Part shown: piece by piece, positions 26,215 to 35,400 of the stretch | How positions within the stretch are numbered: position 1 is the stretch's first letter | Layout of the letters: each line of letters begins with the position of its first letter | DNA from: Streptococcus mitis | GTDB taxonomy: Bacteria; Bacillota; Bacilli; Lactobacillales; Streptococcaceae | Assembly: GCF_009496155.1 (NCBI RefSeq) | Contig: NZ_WIJP01000007.1 | Span: 1-64,000 of the forward strand | Length of the DNA: 64,000 nt | Reading direction: 5' to 3' | Notes under the pieces: generated by a model | Told to the model about the DNA's origin: nothing | Databases searched by the model: none | What the model saw: the letters and a program-made list of their open reading frames with translations, nothing else | Made by a program: the position numbers and the translations under genes

Positions 26215-26265
26215 CTTTTTCTCCTTATATCAAAAGAAGTTTGGCAACACCAAACTTCAACTAGC

Positions 26266-26646
26266 TTATCCAATCTCTGCGATAACTTCAATTTCGACTT
26301 TTACATCACGAGGAAGACGAGCTACCTCCACAGCTGAACGAGCTGGAAATTCCTCTTTAAAGGCCGTTTGGTAAACCTCATTAAAAGGAACAAAGTCGTT
26401 CATATCGCTCAAGAAGCAAGTTGTTTTGACAACATGGTCAAAGTCTGTTCCAGCTTCTGCCAAAATAGCACCGATGTTTTTTAAGACTTGTTCTGTCTGT
26501 TCTTGAATCGTTTCTCCAACGATTTCCCCAGTTTCAGGAGATAGGGGAACTTGACCGCTAGCAAACAAAAGGTTGCCAACGATTTTTCCTTGAACATATG
26601 GTCCGATAGCCTTTGGAGCTTTGTCTGTATGAATTATTTTTGCCAT
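26266..26646 (-). CDS. ridA: RidA family reactive-intermediate deaminase
   Basis: A 126-residue trimeric RidA/YjgF protein that hydrolyses reactive enamine and imine intermediates made by PLP enzymes such as threonine dehydratase. The signature GNLLFASGQVPLSPETGE (about 25-42) and the catalytic Arg in SAVEVARLPRDVKVEIE (about 105-121) are present. It starts 10 bp downstream of engB. Confidence 0.95.
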   Translation of the reverse strand: MAKIIHTDKAPKAIGPYVQGKIVGNLLFASGQVPLSPETGEIVGETIQEQTEQVLKNIGAILAEAGTDFDHVVKTTCFLSDMNDFVPFNEVYQTAFKEEFPARSAVEVARLPRDVKVEIEVIAEIG

Positions 26647-26656
26647 TTTCTTTTCC

Positions 26657-27244
26657 TCACAATTTTTCTAAGATTGCATCCCAAGCCTCATCCATCCCTG
26701 CCTTGCTGACAGATGAAAAGAGGATGAAATCGTCACTTGGGTCAAAGTTTAATTTCTTTTTGATTGCTGATTCGTGCTTGTTCCATTTACCACGAGGAAT
26801 CTTGTCCGCCTTGGTCGCAACGATGATAACCGGAATCTCATAATACTTGAGAAATTCGTACATCTGCACATCATCTGCTGACGGGTCATGACGGAGGTCA
26901 ACTAAACTGACCACTGCACGAAGATTTTCCCGAGTCGTTAAGTACTCCTCAATCATGCGCCCCCACTTTTCACGTTCCTTTTTGGAAACACGGGCATAAC
27001 CATAACCAGGCACATCCACAAAGCGCATCTTGTCGTCAATGTTAAAGAAGTTGAGAAGCTGGGTTTTCCCAGGTTTCCCTGACGTACGAGCCAGATTCTT
27101 ACGGTTCAGCATAGTATTGATAAAGCTAGACTTGCCAACATTTGAACGCCCTGCAAGAGCGATCTCTGGCAATTCATCCTGCGGATAGTGGGACTTGTTA
27201 GCCGCACTGAGCAAGATTTCAGCATTGTGTGTATTGATTTCCAT
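26657..27244 (-). CDS. engB: Ribosome biogenesis GTP-binding protein EngB (YsxC)
   Basis: A 195-residue essential GTPase for 50S subunit assembly. G1 is [10 protein letters not shown]3 DVPGYGYA and G4 TKADK, all visible. The start was placed at the ATG at 27244 (MEINTHNAE), 7 bases after agaggtg, rather than the GTG two codons upstream. It lies 8 bp after the clpX stop, so clpX-engB-ridA are probably co-transcribed. Confidence 0.95.
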   Translation of the reverse strand: MEINTHNAEILLSAANKSHYPQDELPEIALAGRSNVGKSSFINTMLNRKNLARTSGKPGKTQLLNFFNIDDKMRFVDVPGYGYARVSKKEREKWGRMIEEYLTTRENLRAVVSLVDLRHDPSADDVQMYEFLKYYEIPVIIVATKADKIPRGKWNKHESAIKKKLNFDPSDDFILFSSVSKAGMDEAWDAILEKL

Positions 27245-27252
27245 AGTCACCT

Positions 27253-28485
27253 CTAGGCTGTTTCTAGGATTGGTTTATCCGTTCCATCGACAGCTTCTTT
27301 TGTGATGCGAACCAATTTCACATTTTCCTGACTCGGTACTTCAAACATGACATCTAGCATGGTTTCTTCAATAATCGAACGAAGACCACGCGCACCAGTT
27401 TTGCGTTCGATGGCCTTGTTGGCAATCTCTTGAAGGGCTTCGTCGTCAAATTCCAACTCGACATCATCATAAGACAGCAAGGTTTGGTATTGTTTGACCA
27501 AGGCATTTCTTGGTTCTTTCAAGATGCGAACCAAGTCATCCACTGTCAATTGCTCAAGAGCCGCAAAGACAGGCAAGCGTCCAATCAACTCAGGGATAAT
27601 ACCAAATTTTTGAATATCTTCTGCGATAATTTCTTGCATGTAGGAGCTGTTTTCATCAATCGCTTTATTATTTTGACCAAAGCCAATGACTTTTTCACCC
27701 AGACGTTGTTTGACAATTTCTTCAATGCCATCAAAGGCACCACCCACGATGAAGAGGATATTTTTTGTATCCACTTGAATCATCTCTTGTTGTGGATGCT
27801 TGCGTCCACCTTGAGGCGGAACACTAGCAACGGTTCCCTCGATAATCTTGAGGAGAGCTTGTTGCACCCCTTCACCAGAAACATCACGTGTGATAGAAAC
27901 ATTCTCGCTCTTCTTAGCAATCTTGTCAATTTCATCCACATAGATAATCCCACGCTCTGCTCGTTCGATGTTAAAGTCAGCAGCTTGCAAGAGTTTGAGG
28001 AGGATATTTTCCACATCCTCACCCACATAACCAGCCTCAGTAAGAGCTGTCGCATCTGCGATCGCAAAAGGCACATTCAAGCTCTTAGCCAAGGTCTGGG
28101 CAAGGAATGTTTTCCCAGAACCAGTTGGGCCAATCATCAAGATGTTTGACTTCTGCAAATCCACATCTTCCGACTCTTCACGCGTATCGTGAAAATTGAT
28201 ACGTTTGTAGTGGTTATAAACCGCCACTGCCAAGGCACGCTTGGCACGATCTTGACCAATTACATAGTGGTTCAAGATATGGAGGAGTTCGATTGGTTTT
28301 GGTACCTCAGACAAGTCTGCTAAAACTTCCTCAGCCAACTCCTCTCGAATGATTTCCTGGGCCAACTCTACACATTCATTACAGATAAAGGCGTTGTTGC
28401 CTGCGATTATTTTTTGTACTTCTTCTTGGCTTTTACCACAAAATGAGCAATAAACCATCATATCATTATTCCTATTTGTAGGCAT
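27253..28485 (-). CDS. clpX: ATP-dependent Clp protease ATPase subunit ClpX
   Basis: A 410-residue AAA+ unfoldase partner of ClpP. The N-terminal zinc-binding domain has CSFCGKS and CNECVE (residues 13-16 and 35-38). Walker A is GPTGSGKT, Walker B YVDEIDK, and sensor 2 is ARGLRS. The IGF-type loop that docks ClpP appears as VIGFGQN. It feeds substrates, including SsrA-tagged proteins, to ClpP. The gene is transcribed from upstream of the folA/small-ORF pair or from its own 40-bp leader. Confidence 0.97.
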   Translation of the reverse strand: MPTNRNNDMMVYCSFCGKSQEEVQKIIAGNNAFICNECVELAQEIIREELAEEVLADLSEVPKPIELLHILNHYVIGQDRAKRALAVAVYNHYKRINFHDTREESEDVDLQKSNILMIGPTGSGKTFLAQTLAKSLNVPFAIADATALTEAGYVGEDVENILLKLLQAADFNIERAERGIIYVDEIDKIAKKSENVSITRDVSGEGVQQALLKIIEGTVASVPPQGGRKHPQQEMIQVDTKNILFIVGGAFDGIEEIVKQRLGEKVIGFGQNNKAIDENSSYMQEIIAEDIQKFGIIPELIGRLPVFAALEQLTVDDLVRILKEPRNALVKQYQTLLSYDDVELEFDDEALQEIANKAIERKTGARGLRSIIEETMLDVMFEVPSQENVKLVRITKEAVDGTDKPILETA

Positions 28486-28525
28486 GATTTCCTTCCGTTC
28501 TATTCTTTTTATACTGTCATTCTAT

Positions 28526-28696
28526 CTAAAATAAGGTCATGTAAAAAGCATGGATACTATTGACCAAATTAGTAAAGGCATTTAACCAGAGCAGGACAGA
28601 AAGTCCATAACGCTTCTTACGAAAAGCCTGTGCTCCAGCAAGCAAGCAGACCAAACACAGCATGGCTGTGAAAAAACCAAATATACTACGTTCCAT
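28526..28696 (-). CDS. 56-residue membrane peptide coupled to folA
   Basis: A 56-codon frame ([19 protein letters not shown]..., ending AFYMTLF) with two hydrophobic segments (about 5-24 and 32-52) around a basic RKKRYG turn. Its ATG overlaps the folA stop as TAATG, a classic translational coupling. As I recall, pneumococcus has a small hypothetical gene in the same place between folA and clpX. Function is unknown; a small two-helix membrane protein is the likely form. Confidence 0.7.
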   Translation of the reverse strand: MERSIFGFFTAMLCLVCLLAGAQAFRKKRYGLSVLLWLNAFTNLVNSIHAFYMTLF

Positions 28697-29202
28697 TAGA
28701 CTTCCTTTCTCTTGCGATATTGGATGGTGAAATCATAAGGATTTTTCTCATCTTTGACGTAAAATTTGCTTGAAACTGTCTCAAAAAGAGACAAATCAAA
28801 CTCTTCAGGGAAATAGGTATCTCCTTCCACCCGAGCATGAATTTGAGTCACAATCACTTCATCAAGGTAAGGTTCAAAAGCCTGAAAAATTTGCTTCCCA
28901 CCAATAATATAGAGATTCTTTTCTTGACTCTGATACCAGTCCAAGACAGACTGAACATCATAAAAAGTAGTAACACCATCCATCTTTTCTTCTGGGTTAT
29001 GTGTCAAAATCAAGGTTTCCCGTTTTGGAAGCAAGCGACGCCCCATCCCATCAAAGGTCACACGCCCCATCAAGATGGCATGATTCAGAGTTGTTTCCTT
29101 GAAATGTTGCAGTTCTGCTGGCAAATGCCAAGGCAGACGATTGTCCTTACCAATCACACCCTCTTCATCCTGAGCCCAAATAGCTACGATTTTCTTAGTC
29201 AT
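28696..29202 (-). CDS. folA: Dihydrofolate reductase
   Basis: A 168-residue enzyme reducing dihydrofolate with NADPH, the trimethoprim target. Family hallmarks are [23 protein letters not shown] (the PWxLP and active-site acidic residue near 29-33 with E30 as catalytic residue), [16 protein letters not shown] and IIGGKQIF. The position equivalent to pneumococcal Ile100, whose change to Leu gives trimethoprim resistance, lies in the YIIGGKQIF context and reads Ile. It is followed by the overlapping 56-codon gene. Confidence 0.95.
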   Translation of the reverse strand: MTKKIVAIWAQDEEGVIGKDNRLPWHLPAELQHFKETTLNHAILMGRVTFDGMGRRLLPKRETLILTHNPEEKMDGVTTFYDVQSVLDWYQSQEKNLYIIGGKQIFQAFEPYLDEVIVTQIHARVEGDTYFPEEFDLSLFETVSSKFYVKDEKNPYDFTIQYRKRKEV

Positions 29203-29284
29203 GCTTCCATCCTTTTCACTGATAGTACTATTTTATCAAAAAACTAAAAAAAAGGCTGGTTTGGAATAGCTTACAGAATAGAAA

Positions 29285-29312
29285 AAATCTGTAAGAAATT
29301 TCCTACAGATTT
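29285..29312. terminator. Terminator of dpr
   Basis: Stem aaatctgta (29285-29293) with tacagattt (29304-29312); on the minus strand a T run follows. Confidence 0.7.
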
Positions 29313-29332
29313 ATATATGTTACTATTATTTC

Positions 29333-29851
29333 TTACAAACCAGGTGCTTGTCCAAGTTCTGCTGCAAGCATCCAGATTGTTTTGTCCGTTTCAGTTTTAG
29401 CATCTGCAAAGATACCATTTGTCACATCGTCACCTTCTTCATCAGTAACATCCAAACCTTTTTGGAAAAGTTCTGACAAGTAACGGTAGATAACAAGAAC
29501 ACGTTCCAAGCTTTCTTCAACATTACGGTATTCACCAGCTTCTTCTTCGATTTCACTGTTTTGAAGGAATTCTGTCAATGTAGAGAATGGGCTTCCACCA
29601 AGTGTAATCAAACGTTCGCTAATTTCATCCAATTGACCGTCAAGAGCTTCCATATACTCATCCATTTTTGGATGCCATACAAGGAAACCACGACCACGCA
29701 TGTACCAGTGCACTTGGTGCAAGGCAACGTGAGCTACATACAAATCAGCAACAGCTTGGTTCAAGACTTCCTTTGTTTTTGCCAATGCTACTGGTGCTGC
29801 TTTTGTTAATGATGTTACGTCTTTTACTGCTTCTTTTTTCAATTCTACCAT
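29333..29851 (-). CDS. dpr: Dps-like peroxide resistance protein Dpr (mini-ferritin)
   Basis: A 172-residue Dps family dodecameric mini-ferritin that stores iron and prevents Fenton chemistry. The ferroxidase ligands are in [13 protein letters not shown] (His) and [22 protein letters not shown] (Asp/Glu). It matters in catalase-lacking, peroxide-making streptococci. The start at 29851 (MVELKKEAV) was chosen because gaggtaaaaaca precedes it, while the upstream ATG at 29869 has no ribosome binding site. Its promoter and terminator are visible, so it is monocistronic. Confidence 0.95.
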   Translation of the reverse strand: MVELKKEAVKDVTSLTKAAPVALAKTKEVLNQAVADLYVAHVALHQVHWYMRGRGFLVWHPKMDEYMEALDGQLDEISERLITLGGSPFSTLTEFLQNSEIEEEAGEYRNVEESLERVLVIYRYLSELFQKGLDVTDEEGDDVTNGIFADAKTETDKTIWMLAAELGQAPGL

Positions 29852-29905
29852 TGTTTTTACCTCATTCATTATTTTTTGTAACCACTTCTTAATGATTACT
29901 ACCTT

Positions 29906-29934
29906 AGTATACTACTAATAAAAAACAATAGCAA
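29906..29934 (-). promoter_or_regulatory. Promoter of dpr
   Basis: Minus strand TTGCTA (29934-29929), 17 bp, TATACT (29911-29906). Confidence 0.65.
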
Positions 29935-29994
29935 GCCAAATGACTCACATGAGAAAAGTTGCAATAGACTGATAATTTAAGAATTTTTAAAATA

Positions 29995-30108
29995 ATACTC
30001 TTCGAAAATCTCTTCAAACCACGTCAGTTTCCATCTACAACCTCAAAACACTGTTTTGAGCAACCTGCGGCTAACTTCCTAGTTTGCTCTTTGATTTTCA
30101 TTGAGTAT
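29995..30108 (+). repeat. BOX element between dpr and the lytC remnant
   Basis: It starts atactcttcgaaaatctc and ends gattttcattgagtat; the inner ctcaaaacactgttttgag palindrome is typical of BOX. It is an A-C type unit in the same orientation as the one at 23109-23212 and 10 bp longer. Confidence 0.88.
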
Positions 30109-30202
30109 AAAACACAGTTCCTTTCAAACTCTCTTAACTTCTATAAAATAAAGAAAAAAGAGGATGCAATTTTCTTGCACACCCCTTTCTCAAACTTATA
30201 TC

Positions 30203-30868
30203 TTAATACCAGACGCTGACATCGACACGTCCTCTAATCCCTTTAAGAGAGTCAGATGAAGTATATTGCCATCCTTTTTCTCCTGAATAGTGATGATTTG
30301 TCCAATCAAGTGCATCAGTATAAGCTGCAACCCAGTTGACATGTTGTAAAATATCTGGATGATTCAAACGAGTTTGCAAGAGTTGACGATAGCTATAAAC
30401 TTTCACATTTTGGTAACCAGCCTGCCTCATTGTTTCCATATACTTATTGATGATCTTGACCAAGATTCCAGTATCACTTGGGGCTCTCTTTGTTTTATTG
30501 ACATATTCCCAGTTCTCAACATTATAATATATAGGGTAAGATAAGTTCATCTTGTATTTTTTCAAGAGTTCAATGGTTTGATTGGCATCTGTTTCATTTT
30601 CTGCATAACGACCATCTGACTTAATATAAAACCAAGCCTTATAGTAGTTATCAAAAATCCACTCACTCTTAGCTTTAGAACCATCAGCCTTTACTCCTTC
30701 GCTCGTTTGAGTTTTATTAGAAGACTGATTTTGCTCTGAACTACTTGAAACTGTCGTTGTATCCTGCGAAGTTTTTGCTACTTCAGTTTCATTTGCAGCG
30801 ACCTAGCTAGTTGCCAAGCCTAGTAAGCAGATACTTGCTAATCCAATTTTTTTAATCTTTGTTTTCAA
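30203..30868 (-). pseudogene. lytC: Remnant of lytC (choline-binding GH25 lysozyme)
   Basis: The reading frame joins the LytC signal region (KTKIKKIGLASICLLGLATS) and Ser/Thr linker to one choline-binding-type module (SEWIFDNYYKAWFYIKSDG) and then directly to the C-terminal part of the GH25 muramidase domain, ending GRVDVSVWY. From memory, pneumococcal LytC has about 500 residues with about eleven repeats before the catalytic domain. Here most repeats and the amino half of the domain, with the first catalytic acidic residues, are deleted in frame. A TAG (about 30803-30805) also interrupts the signal peptide and the start is TTG. It is in the lytC position beside tpiA and is surely inactive. 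Confidence 0.9.
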
Positions 30869-30883
30869 TCTTTCCTCTCCTAT

Positions 30884-30916
30884 AAAAAATGGAACAGACA
30901 TCTGAATGCTGTTCCA
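30884..30916 (-). terminator. Terminator of tpiA
   Basis: Stem tggaacag (30890-30897) with ctgttcca (30909-30916), followed on the minus strand by TTTTTT. Confidence 0.85.
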
Positions 30917-30938
30917 CCTAGCTTTTGCTACTTACTAA

Positions 30939-31697
30939 TTATTTTACAAAGTCAAGCAATGCCAAGAAGCTTTCAGCTTCAAGTGACGCACCACCTACAA
31001 GGGCACCGTCAACGTCTGGGCAAGCCATGTATGAAGCAACATTCTCAGGTTTAACAGAACCACCGTATTGAACACGAACTTTGTCTGCAACCTCTTGACC
31101 GAAGTCAGCAGCTACAACGTCACGAACAACTTTACACATTTTTTGTGCATCGTCTTGTGAAGCTGATTTACCAGTACCGATAGCCCAGATTGGCTCATAA
31201 GCGATAACTGATGCCGCAACTTGTTCAGCAGTCAAACCAGCCAATGCAGCAGATACTTGAGCACCTACGAATTCAGCTGCTTTACCAGCTTCGTAAGTTT
31301 CGAGTGATTCACCACAACAGATGATTGGAAGCATACCATTTGCAAAGATTGCTTTAGCTTTTTTGTTAATATCTTCGTCAGTTTCATGGAAGTAGTCACG
31401 GCGTTCTGAGTGACCGATAACAACGTAGTCAGTACCGATTTCTTTCAAAACTTGTGGGCTAGTTTCACCAGTGAAAGCACCTGCATTTTCAAAGTAGCAG
31501 TTTTGAGCAGCAACTTTAAGGTTTGAACCTTTTGCAGCAACAAGAACAGTTGTCAAATCAAGAGCTGGAGCAGCGATACCTGCTTCAACAAGATCTGATG
31601 AAGGAAGTTTTGATGCAACTGCTTCAACAAATGCTTTAGCTTCTTCTGGATTTTTGTTCATTTTCCAGTTACCAGCGATAAATGGTTTACGTGACAT
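30939..31697 (-). CDS. tpiA: Triosephosphate isomerase
   Basis: A 252-residue glycolytic enzyme interconverting dihydroxyacetone phosphate and glyceraldehyde-3-phosphate. The substrate Lys is in AGNWKMNKN (K11), the catalytic His in [11 protein letters not shown], and the catalytic Glu in [14 protein letters not shown], followed by the flexible loop 6. The start at 31697 (MSRKPFIAG) after agaggtatgtgaa is preferred to the upstream TTG of a longer frame. Single gene with its own terminator. Confidence 0.97.
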   Translation of the reverse strand: MSRKPFIAGNWKMNKNPEEAKAFVEAVASKLPSSDLVEAGIAAPALDLTTVLVAAKGSNLKVAAQNCYFENAGAFTGETSPQVLKEIGTDYVVIGHSERRDYFHETDEDINKKAKAIFANGMLPIICCGESLETYEAGKAAEFVGAQVSAALAGLTAEQVAASVIAYEPIWAIGTGKSASQDDAQKMCKVVRDVVAADFGQEVADKVRVQYGGSVKPENVASYMACPDVDGALVGGASLEAESFLALLDFVK

Positions 31698-31794
31698 TTC
31701 ACATACCTCTTTTTTCAATTTATTTTCTATTTATTTTATCACAATTATACACAGCTTGCAAATCTTACTAGAATTTCAAGCCTGCTGCCATGGA

Positions 31795-32472
31795 TTAATC
31801 CTTCCAAAGATCCATGGCATTTCTGAAATCTGCAGATACCTGTGTTAACTGAGGATTGCTTGCTTCTCTTTCTGCTCGCTTAGCCTCGATTTGAGCCACA
31901 CTTTTGATACCTTCATGGCGCCAGTTTCTCAAAATCGCCTGAATATACTTCCAGTTTGGTTTTCCATTCAAAACAGCTTCACGAAGAGCTTCCTTAATCA
32001 AGTCAGCACTGGTTCCATCTTCCTTTAGCGTTTTAGTCAAATCCTCAATCTCAAAAGGCGTCAACAAGCGTCCCAACTCCTGCTGGAAGGTTTCTACCAA
32101 ATCCTTGAGCTGATTTTGAGGTGTCAACTGGTCTGAACTCGAATGACTAGCGTCAAGCAAGTCATCCAAACGTTCCAAAGCCAAGCTAGCATCAAAAAGC
32201 AATTCGATTTCACCATTCAATTCGATGGTTCTATACTGAAGCAGTCCCCTCTCCGTCAGATTGGAAATGGCCTGGTTGACATCCGAAATTTCCTTGCCAA
32301 TCCTTTCAGCAATCTGGCTTGGCGACATTTCTTCCAAACCTGTCGTATTTTGCAAATAGAAAAATTGCCAGACCAGAAAATCGTCGCTAGAAGGAAAGAG
32401 TTCCTTAAAATGCAAGAGCAGGGCACTCGGTAAAACCAAGTTCCCTGATTTAAAAGCGTCTAAATATGTCAT
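31795..32472 (-). CDS. dnaD: DnaD domain replication-initiation/primosome protein
   Basis: A 225-residue protein with an N-terminal winged-helix domain (about 1-95, MSPSQIAERIGKEISDVNQAISNL) and a C-terminal DnaD/DnaB_2 domain (about 125-195, with FEIEDLTKTL and the NGKPNWKYIQAILRNW motif). DnaD helps load the replicative helicase at oriC and at restart sites in Firmicutes. It starts 8 bp from metA and both are on the minus strand, so they may share a transcript. Confidence 0.9.
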   Translation of the reverse strand: MTYLDAFKSGNLVLPSALLLHFKELFPSSDDFLVWQFFYLQNTTGLEEMSPSQIAERIGKEISDVNQAISNLTERGLLQYRTIELNGEIELLFDASLALERLDDLLDASHSSSDQLTPQNQLKDLVETFQQELGRLLTPFEIEDLTKTLKEDGTSADLIKEALREAVLNGKPNWKYIQAILRNWRHEGIKSVAQIEAKRAEREASNPQLTQVSADFRNAMDLWKD

Positions 32473-32480
32473 AATTCCTC

Positions 32481-33425
32481 TTATAAATACCCAAATGCAG
32501 ATGCATCATCTTCTATCTTTCTCCAGTCAAAAGGCGTCTCCTGATAGACAGCATAGTTCACCCAGTTACTGAAAAAGAGGGCTGCCGATGAAGACCAACA
32601 AAGACAAGGTGTCTGATTGACATCATCATCCTTAAAGTAATTTTCTGGAATATGTGGGTCTAAACCTGCGTCACGGTCCCTAAAATACTCTTTTGCCAAG
32701 GTATCACGGTCATATTCCAAATGCCCAAAACTATAAATTTCTCGTAAATCACGACTGGCCAAAATCGAAACCCCAACCTGAGGTCCTTCTGATAAAATCT
32801 CGAGATTGGTTTTGTTTAAGATCTCGTCCTTATAAATTTCTGTATGCCGAGAATGAGGGGAAACGTAGCTATCGTCAAAGCCTCTAAAGAGAAGATGTCC
32901 TTCTTTTAAAGTATCCTGAGGATAGATACCTGATAACTTACTGTCCATCTGGTATTTTTCCACCCCATAACGCAGATAAAGACCAGCCTGAGCCCCCCAA
33001 CAGATATGAAGGGTCGAATAGACATGAGTCTTAGACCACTCAAGCACCTGAGTAAATTCCTCCCAGTAGTCTACTTCCTCAAATGGTAAATGTTCAACTG
33101 GAGCACCCGTGATAATCATCCCATCAAAATACTCATCCTTGACCTCAGGAAAAGTTTTATAGAAGGTTTCCATGTGCTCTGAACGAGTTGTTTTAGAACG
33201 GTGGGTCTCCATATAGAGAAAATCAATGTCCAATTGCAGGGGCGTATTAGCCAAATGGCGCAACAATTGGGTTTCTGTAACCATTTTCTGTGGCATGAGA
33301 TTTAAAATTAAAATCTTCAAGGGACGGATATCTTGGTGGGCCGCACGTTGATCATCCATGACAAAGATATTCTCTGTCCGTAAAATCTCAACAGCTGGCA
33401 ATTTTTTATCAATTCGAATCGGCAT
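32481..33425 (-). CDS. metA: Homoserine O-acetyltransferase (MetA family)
   Basis: A 314-residue enzyme opening methionine synthesis by acylating L-homoserine. The catalytic Cys is in HICWGAQAG (about 142), the His in FGHLEYD (about 235) and a Glu follows. The active-site segment reads [13 protein letters not shown]: Glu at the position that is Gly in E. coli MetA, so acetyl-CoA rather than succinyl-CoA is the likely donor, as established for Bacillus MetA. The promoter upstream overlaps a MET-box-like palindrome. Confidence 0.92.
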   Translation of the reverse strand: MPIRIDKKLPAVEILRTENIFVMDDQRAAHQDIRPLKILILNLMPQKMVTETQLLRHLANTPLQLDIDFLYMETHRSKTTRSEHMETFYKTFPEVKDEYFDGMIITGAPVEHLPFEEVDYWEEFTQVLEWSKTHVYSTLHICWGAQAGLYLRYGVEKYQMDSKLSGIYPQDTLKEGHLLFRGFDDSYVSPHSRHTEIYKDEILNKTNLEILSEGPQVGVSILASRDLREIYSFGHLEYDRDTLAKEYFRDRDAGLDPHIPENYFKDDDVNQTPCLCWSSSAALFFSNWVNYAVYQETPFDWRKIEDDASAFGYL

Positions 33426-33500
33426 AACCCTCTCCTAGCTGTACTCTTTCAGGAATAATTGCATGTGTTTGAAGTCAAAACTCAAATACTTGTTCCCTTT

Positions 33501-33534
33501 ATTATACTGCAAGAAGATATAGTTTTCAATTATA
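33501..33534 (-). promoter_or_regulatory. metA promoter overlapped by a MET-box-like palindrome
   Basis: Minus strand TTGAAA (33529-33524), 17 bp, TATAAT (33506-33501). The -35 box lies in the palindrome tatagttttcaattata (33518-33534), close to the MET-box bound by the LysR-type regulator MtaR/MetR in streptococci. A second half-match follows at 33531-33553. Binding is inferred. Confidence 0.6.
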
Positions 33535-33581
33535 GTTTTTCTCTAACTAGATATAGTCTGTTTTTATATCCTAATGTAGAG

Positions 33582-33604
33582 AAAACAGCCCTAGGGACTG
33601 TTTT
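33582..33604 (-). terminator. Terminator of apt
   Basis: Inverted repeat aaaacagccctagggactgtttt immediately downstream of the apt stop; on the minus strand it runs into TTTTCTCT. Confidence 0.75.
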
Positions 33605-33607
33605 TCA

Positions 33608-34120
33608 TTAATAATGCATAAGAACCTTGTAATCGTAGTCACCGATTTTTTCACGACCGTTCAAGTCATCCAATTCAACAAGGAAGGCACAACCTGCTAC
33701 AACACCACCAAGTTTTTCAATCATCTCGATGGTTGCCTTAACAGTTCCACCTGTTGCCAAGAGGTCATCTACGATCAGAACACGTTGACCTGGCTTGATG
33801 GCGTCAGCATGCATAGTCAAGGTATCAACACCGTACTCTTTTTCATAGTCAGCAGAAATGACTTCGCGTGGCAATTTTCCTGGCTTACGAACAGGCGCAA
33901 AACCAATTCCCAACTCAAAGGCAACTGGACAACCCACGATAAAACCACGAGCTTCAGGCCCTACGATCATATCAATTTTCTTGTCAGTAGCATACTGAAC
34001 GATTTCACGAACAGCATAGCTATAAGCATTTCCATCAGCCATCAAAGGACTGATATCACGGAAAGTAATACCTTCCTTCGGATAATTTTCAATTGTTGCA
34101 ATGTAATCTTTTAAATTCAT
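33608..34120 (-). CDS. apt: Adenine phosphoribosyltransferase
   Basis: A 170-residue purine salvage enzyme making AMP from adenine and PRPP. The PRPP-binding motif [16 protein letters not shown] (about 118-133) and [10 protein letters not shown] are present. Length and start ([10 protein letters not shown]) are those of the family. It has a terminator just after the stop. Confidence 0.96.
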   Translation of the reverse strand: MNLKDYIATIENYPKEGITFRDISPLMADGNAYSYAVREIVQYATDKKIDMIVGPEARGFIVGCPVAFELGIGFAPVRKPGKLPREVISADYEKEYGVDTLTMHADAIKPGQRVLIVDDLLATGGTVKATIEMIEKLGGVVAGCAFLVELDDLNGREKIGDYDYKVLMHY

Positions 34121-34206
34121 CTTTTTCTTTCTTTCAAAGTTTTTTACTCTCTATTATAGCATATTTTTTAAGAAAGAAAAAAGGAAAAGTTAACTTCAAT
34201 AATTAT

Positions 34207-34965
34207 CTAACGATTTAACGATTTATAACTAGCCATCGCAATAAATCCCAAGTTCTTTTTATTCTTATTAAACATTTTATACATAGTTAAAAACTGCTTT
34301 CTATTCTCCTTTTTACAAGCATTTACACAAATTTTCAAAGTTCCTAGCCAACCTTCGTCATAAATCATACCTGATAATTTCATTAATGTCATTTCACCAG
34401 TCAATACTTTCACATCACAATAACCTGATTCTATCATCACCTGTTCCCAACCATCTTGAGTTAAAGGACCTACATTTACATGAATTGCTTGCGACAATTC
34501 CTGTCTGACAGACTCTTTAGCTTCCTTAAGAAGCACATCATGTGTCAGGAGAAGACCTCCAGGCTTTAAAACCCTTAGATACTCCATTACACATTTTTTC
34601 TTAGCTTGATCGACTTGCATAGTCAGCATAGCTTCATTTATAACAATATCAAAACTAGCATCTTCATAAGGAAGTTTCATTGCATTGGCTCTTTCAAACC
34701 TAATTAAATGACCAACACCTGCCGTTTCAGCAGATTTTTTAGCCGCTTCTAAAGCTTGTCCATCCATATCAACAGCAGTTATCTTACAACCAAAACGCTG
34801 TGCCAACTCAATTGCTGTAGTTCCCCTATTGCACGCAACTTCTAGTATTCTCTTTTCTTTTGAAAATCCTCCTTCCGCAATTAACCAATCTGTGGCACGT
34901 TTTCCACCTGGACGTAAGCGTTTTTTCCCCAGTTTTGCTAAAAACTTATGACCTGCTTCTGACAT
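34207..34965 (-). CDS. Class I SAM-dependent methyltransferase
   Basis: A 252-residue methyltransferase. The SAM motif I is VACNRGTTAIELA (about 44-56), the acidic end of beta2 is ITAVDMDG and motif post I is RANAMKLPYEDASFDIV. The first 30 residues are basic (KFLAKLGKKRLRPGGKRATDW). The substrate is not identifiable; small-molecule or lipid methyltransferases of the Methyltransf_11 group are the nearest type. It is more AT-rich than apt and lies next to an unassigned spacer. As I recall a methyltransferase gene follows apt in pneumococcus too. Confidence 0.8.
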   Translation of the reverse strand: MSEAGHKFLAKLGKKRLRPGGKRATDWLIAEGGFSKEKRILEVACNRGTTAIELAQRFGCKITAVDMDGQALEAAKKSAETAGVGHLIRFERANAMKLPYEDASFDIVINEAMLTMQVDQAKKKCVMEYLRVLKPGGLLLTHDVLLKEAKESVRQELSQAIHVNVGPLTQDGWEQVMIESGYCDVKVLTGEMTLMKLSGMIYDEGWLGTLKICVNACKKENRKQFLTMYKMFNKNKKNLGFIAMASYKSLNR

Positions 34966-35353
34966 TTGAACACCTCTGTTTTTTCTTCATTATAACATAA
35001 AATGATATTATCTGACAATTCTAATCTATTATTTGATAAACTAGAATCAAAAGCATACAAGCTGTCATGACTATAGCATAAATTTATTATTACCTCTCTG
35101 GTTCAAATTCAATTACTCACCTAGTTTACGCATATAGGTTACGACTACATATTTGGACTTTAGAGTTGCTGGTACCCTTATCCACTATATACACCTTACT
35201 ATCACGTGCCTATTCGTATAACCACGATTTCGCTATCTCACTCTCTACCGATTCTTATTTCCAGCGTCAGACTTGAGAATCTCTAACAGGTTTACTAGTA
35301 TATGGTACCCACAGAAGACTTACATCTCAGATGAACGAAATGCCCGTCATACC
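34966..35353. other. Long intergenic region without recognised gene
   Basis: About 390 bp between the methyltransferase gene and the L1 terminator. No ORF of useful length with a ribosome binding site is seen. One plus-strand frame is broken by only two or three stops over about 85 codons, and a minus-strand segment (FVHLRCKSSVGTIY) reads open, so it may be a decayed coding or IS remnant. A short ggttcaaattc resembles a tRNA T-loop but no cloverleaf can be built. The methyltransferase promoter (tataat near 34990-35000 on the minus strand) is at its left end. Confidence 0.4.
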
Positions 35354-35380
35354 TAAAAAAACGAGCACTTTCGTACTCGT
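35354..35380 (-). terminator. Terminator of the rplK-rplA transcript
   Basis: Minus strand stem acgagtac-gaaa-gtgctcgt followed by TTTTTTT, directly downstream of rplA. Confidence 0.85.
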
Positions 35381-35400
35381 TCTCTGATATAAACTACTGA

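Noticed and set aside
23109..30108. BOX repeats as part of a CRISPR array
   Set aside because: The two copies are about 7 kb apart, over 100 bp long and have no regularly spaced repeats or spacers.
31698..31718. Upstream starts for tpiA and similar extended frames (cdaA, caxP, GT-C 2, engB, dpr, cysS)
   Set aside because: Each extension begins at a TTG, GTG or ATG without a ribosome binding site, often inside the Shine-Dalgarno of the chosen start.
34966..35353. A possible tRNA (ggttcaaattc resembles a T-loop)
   Set aside because: No acceptor stem, anticodon stem or D-loop could be placed around it.
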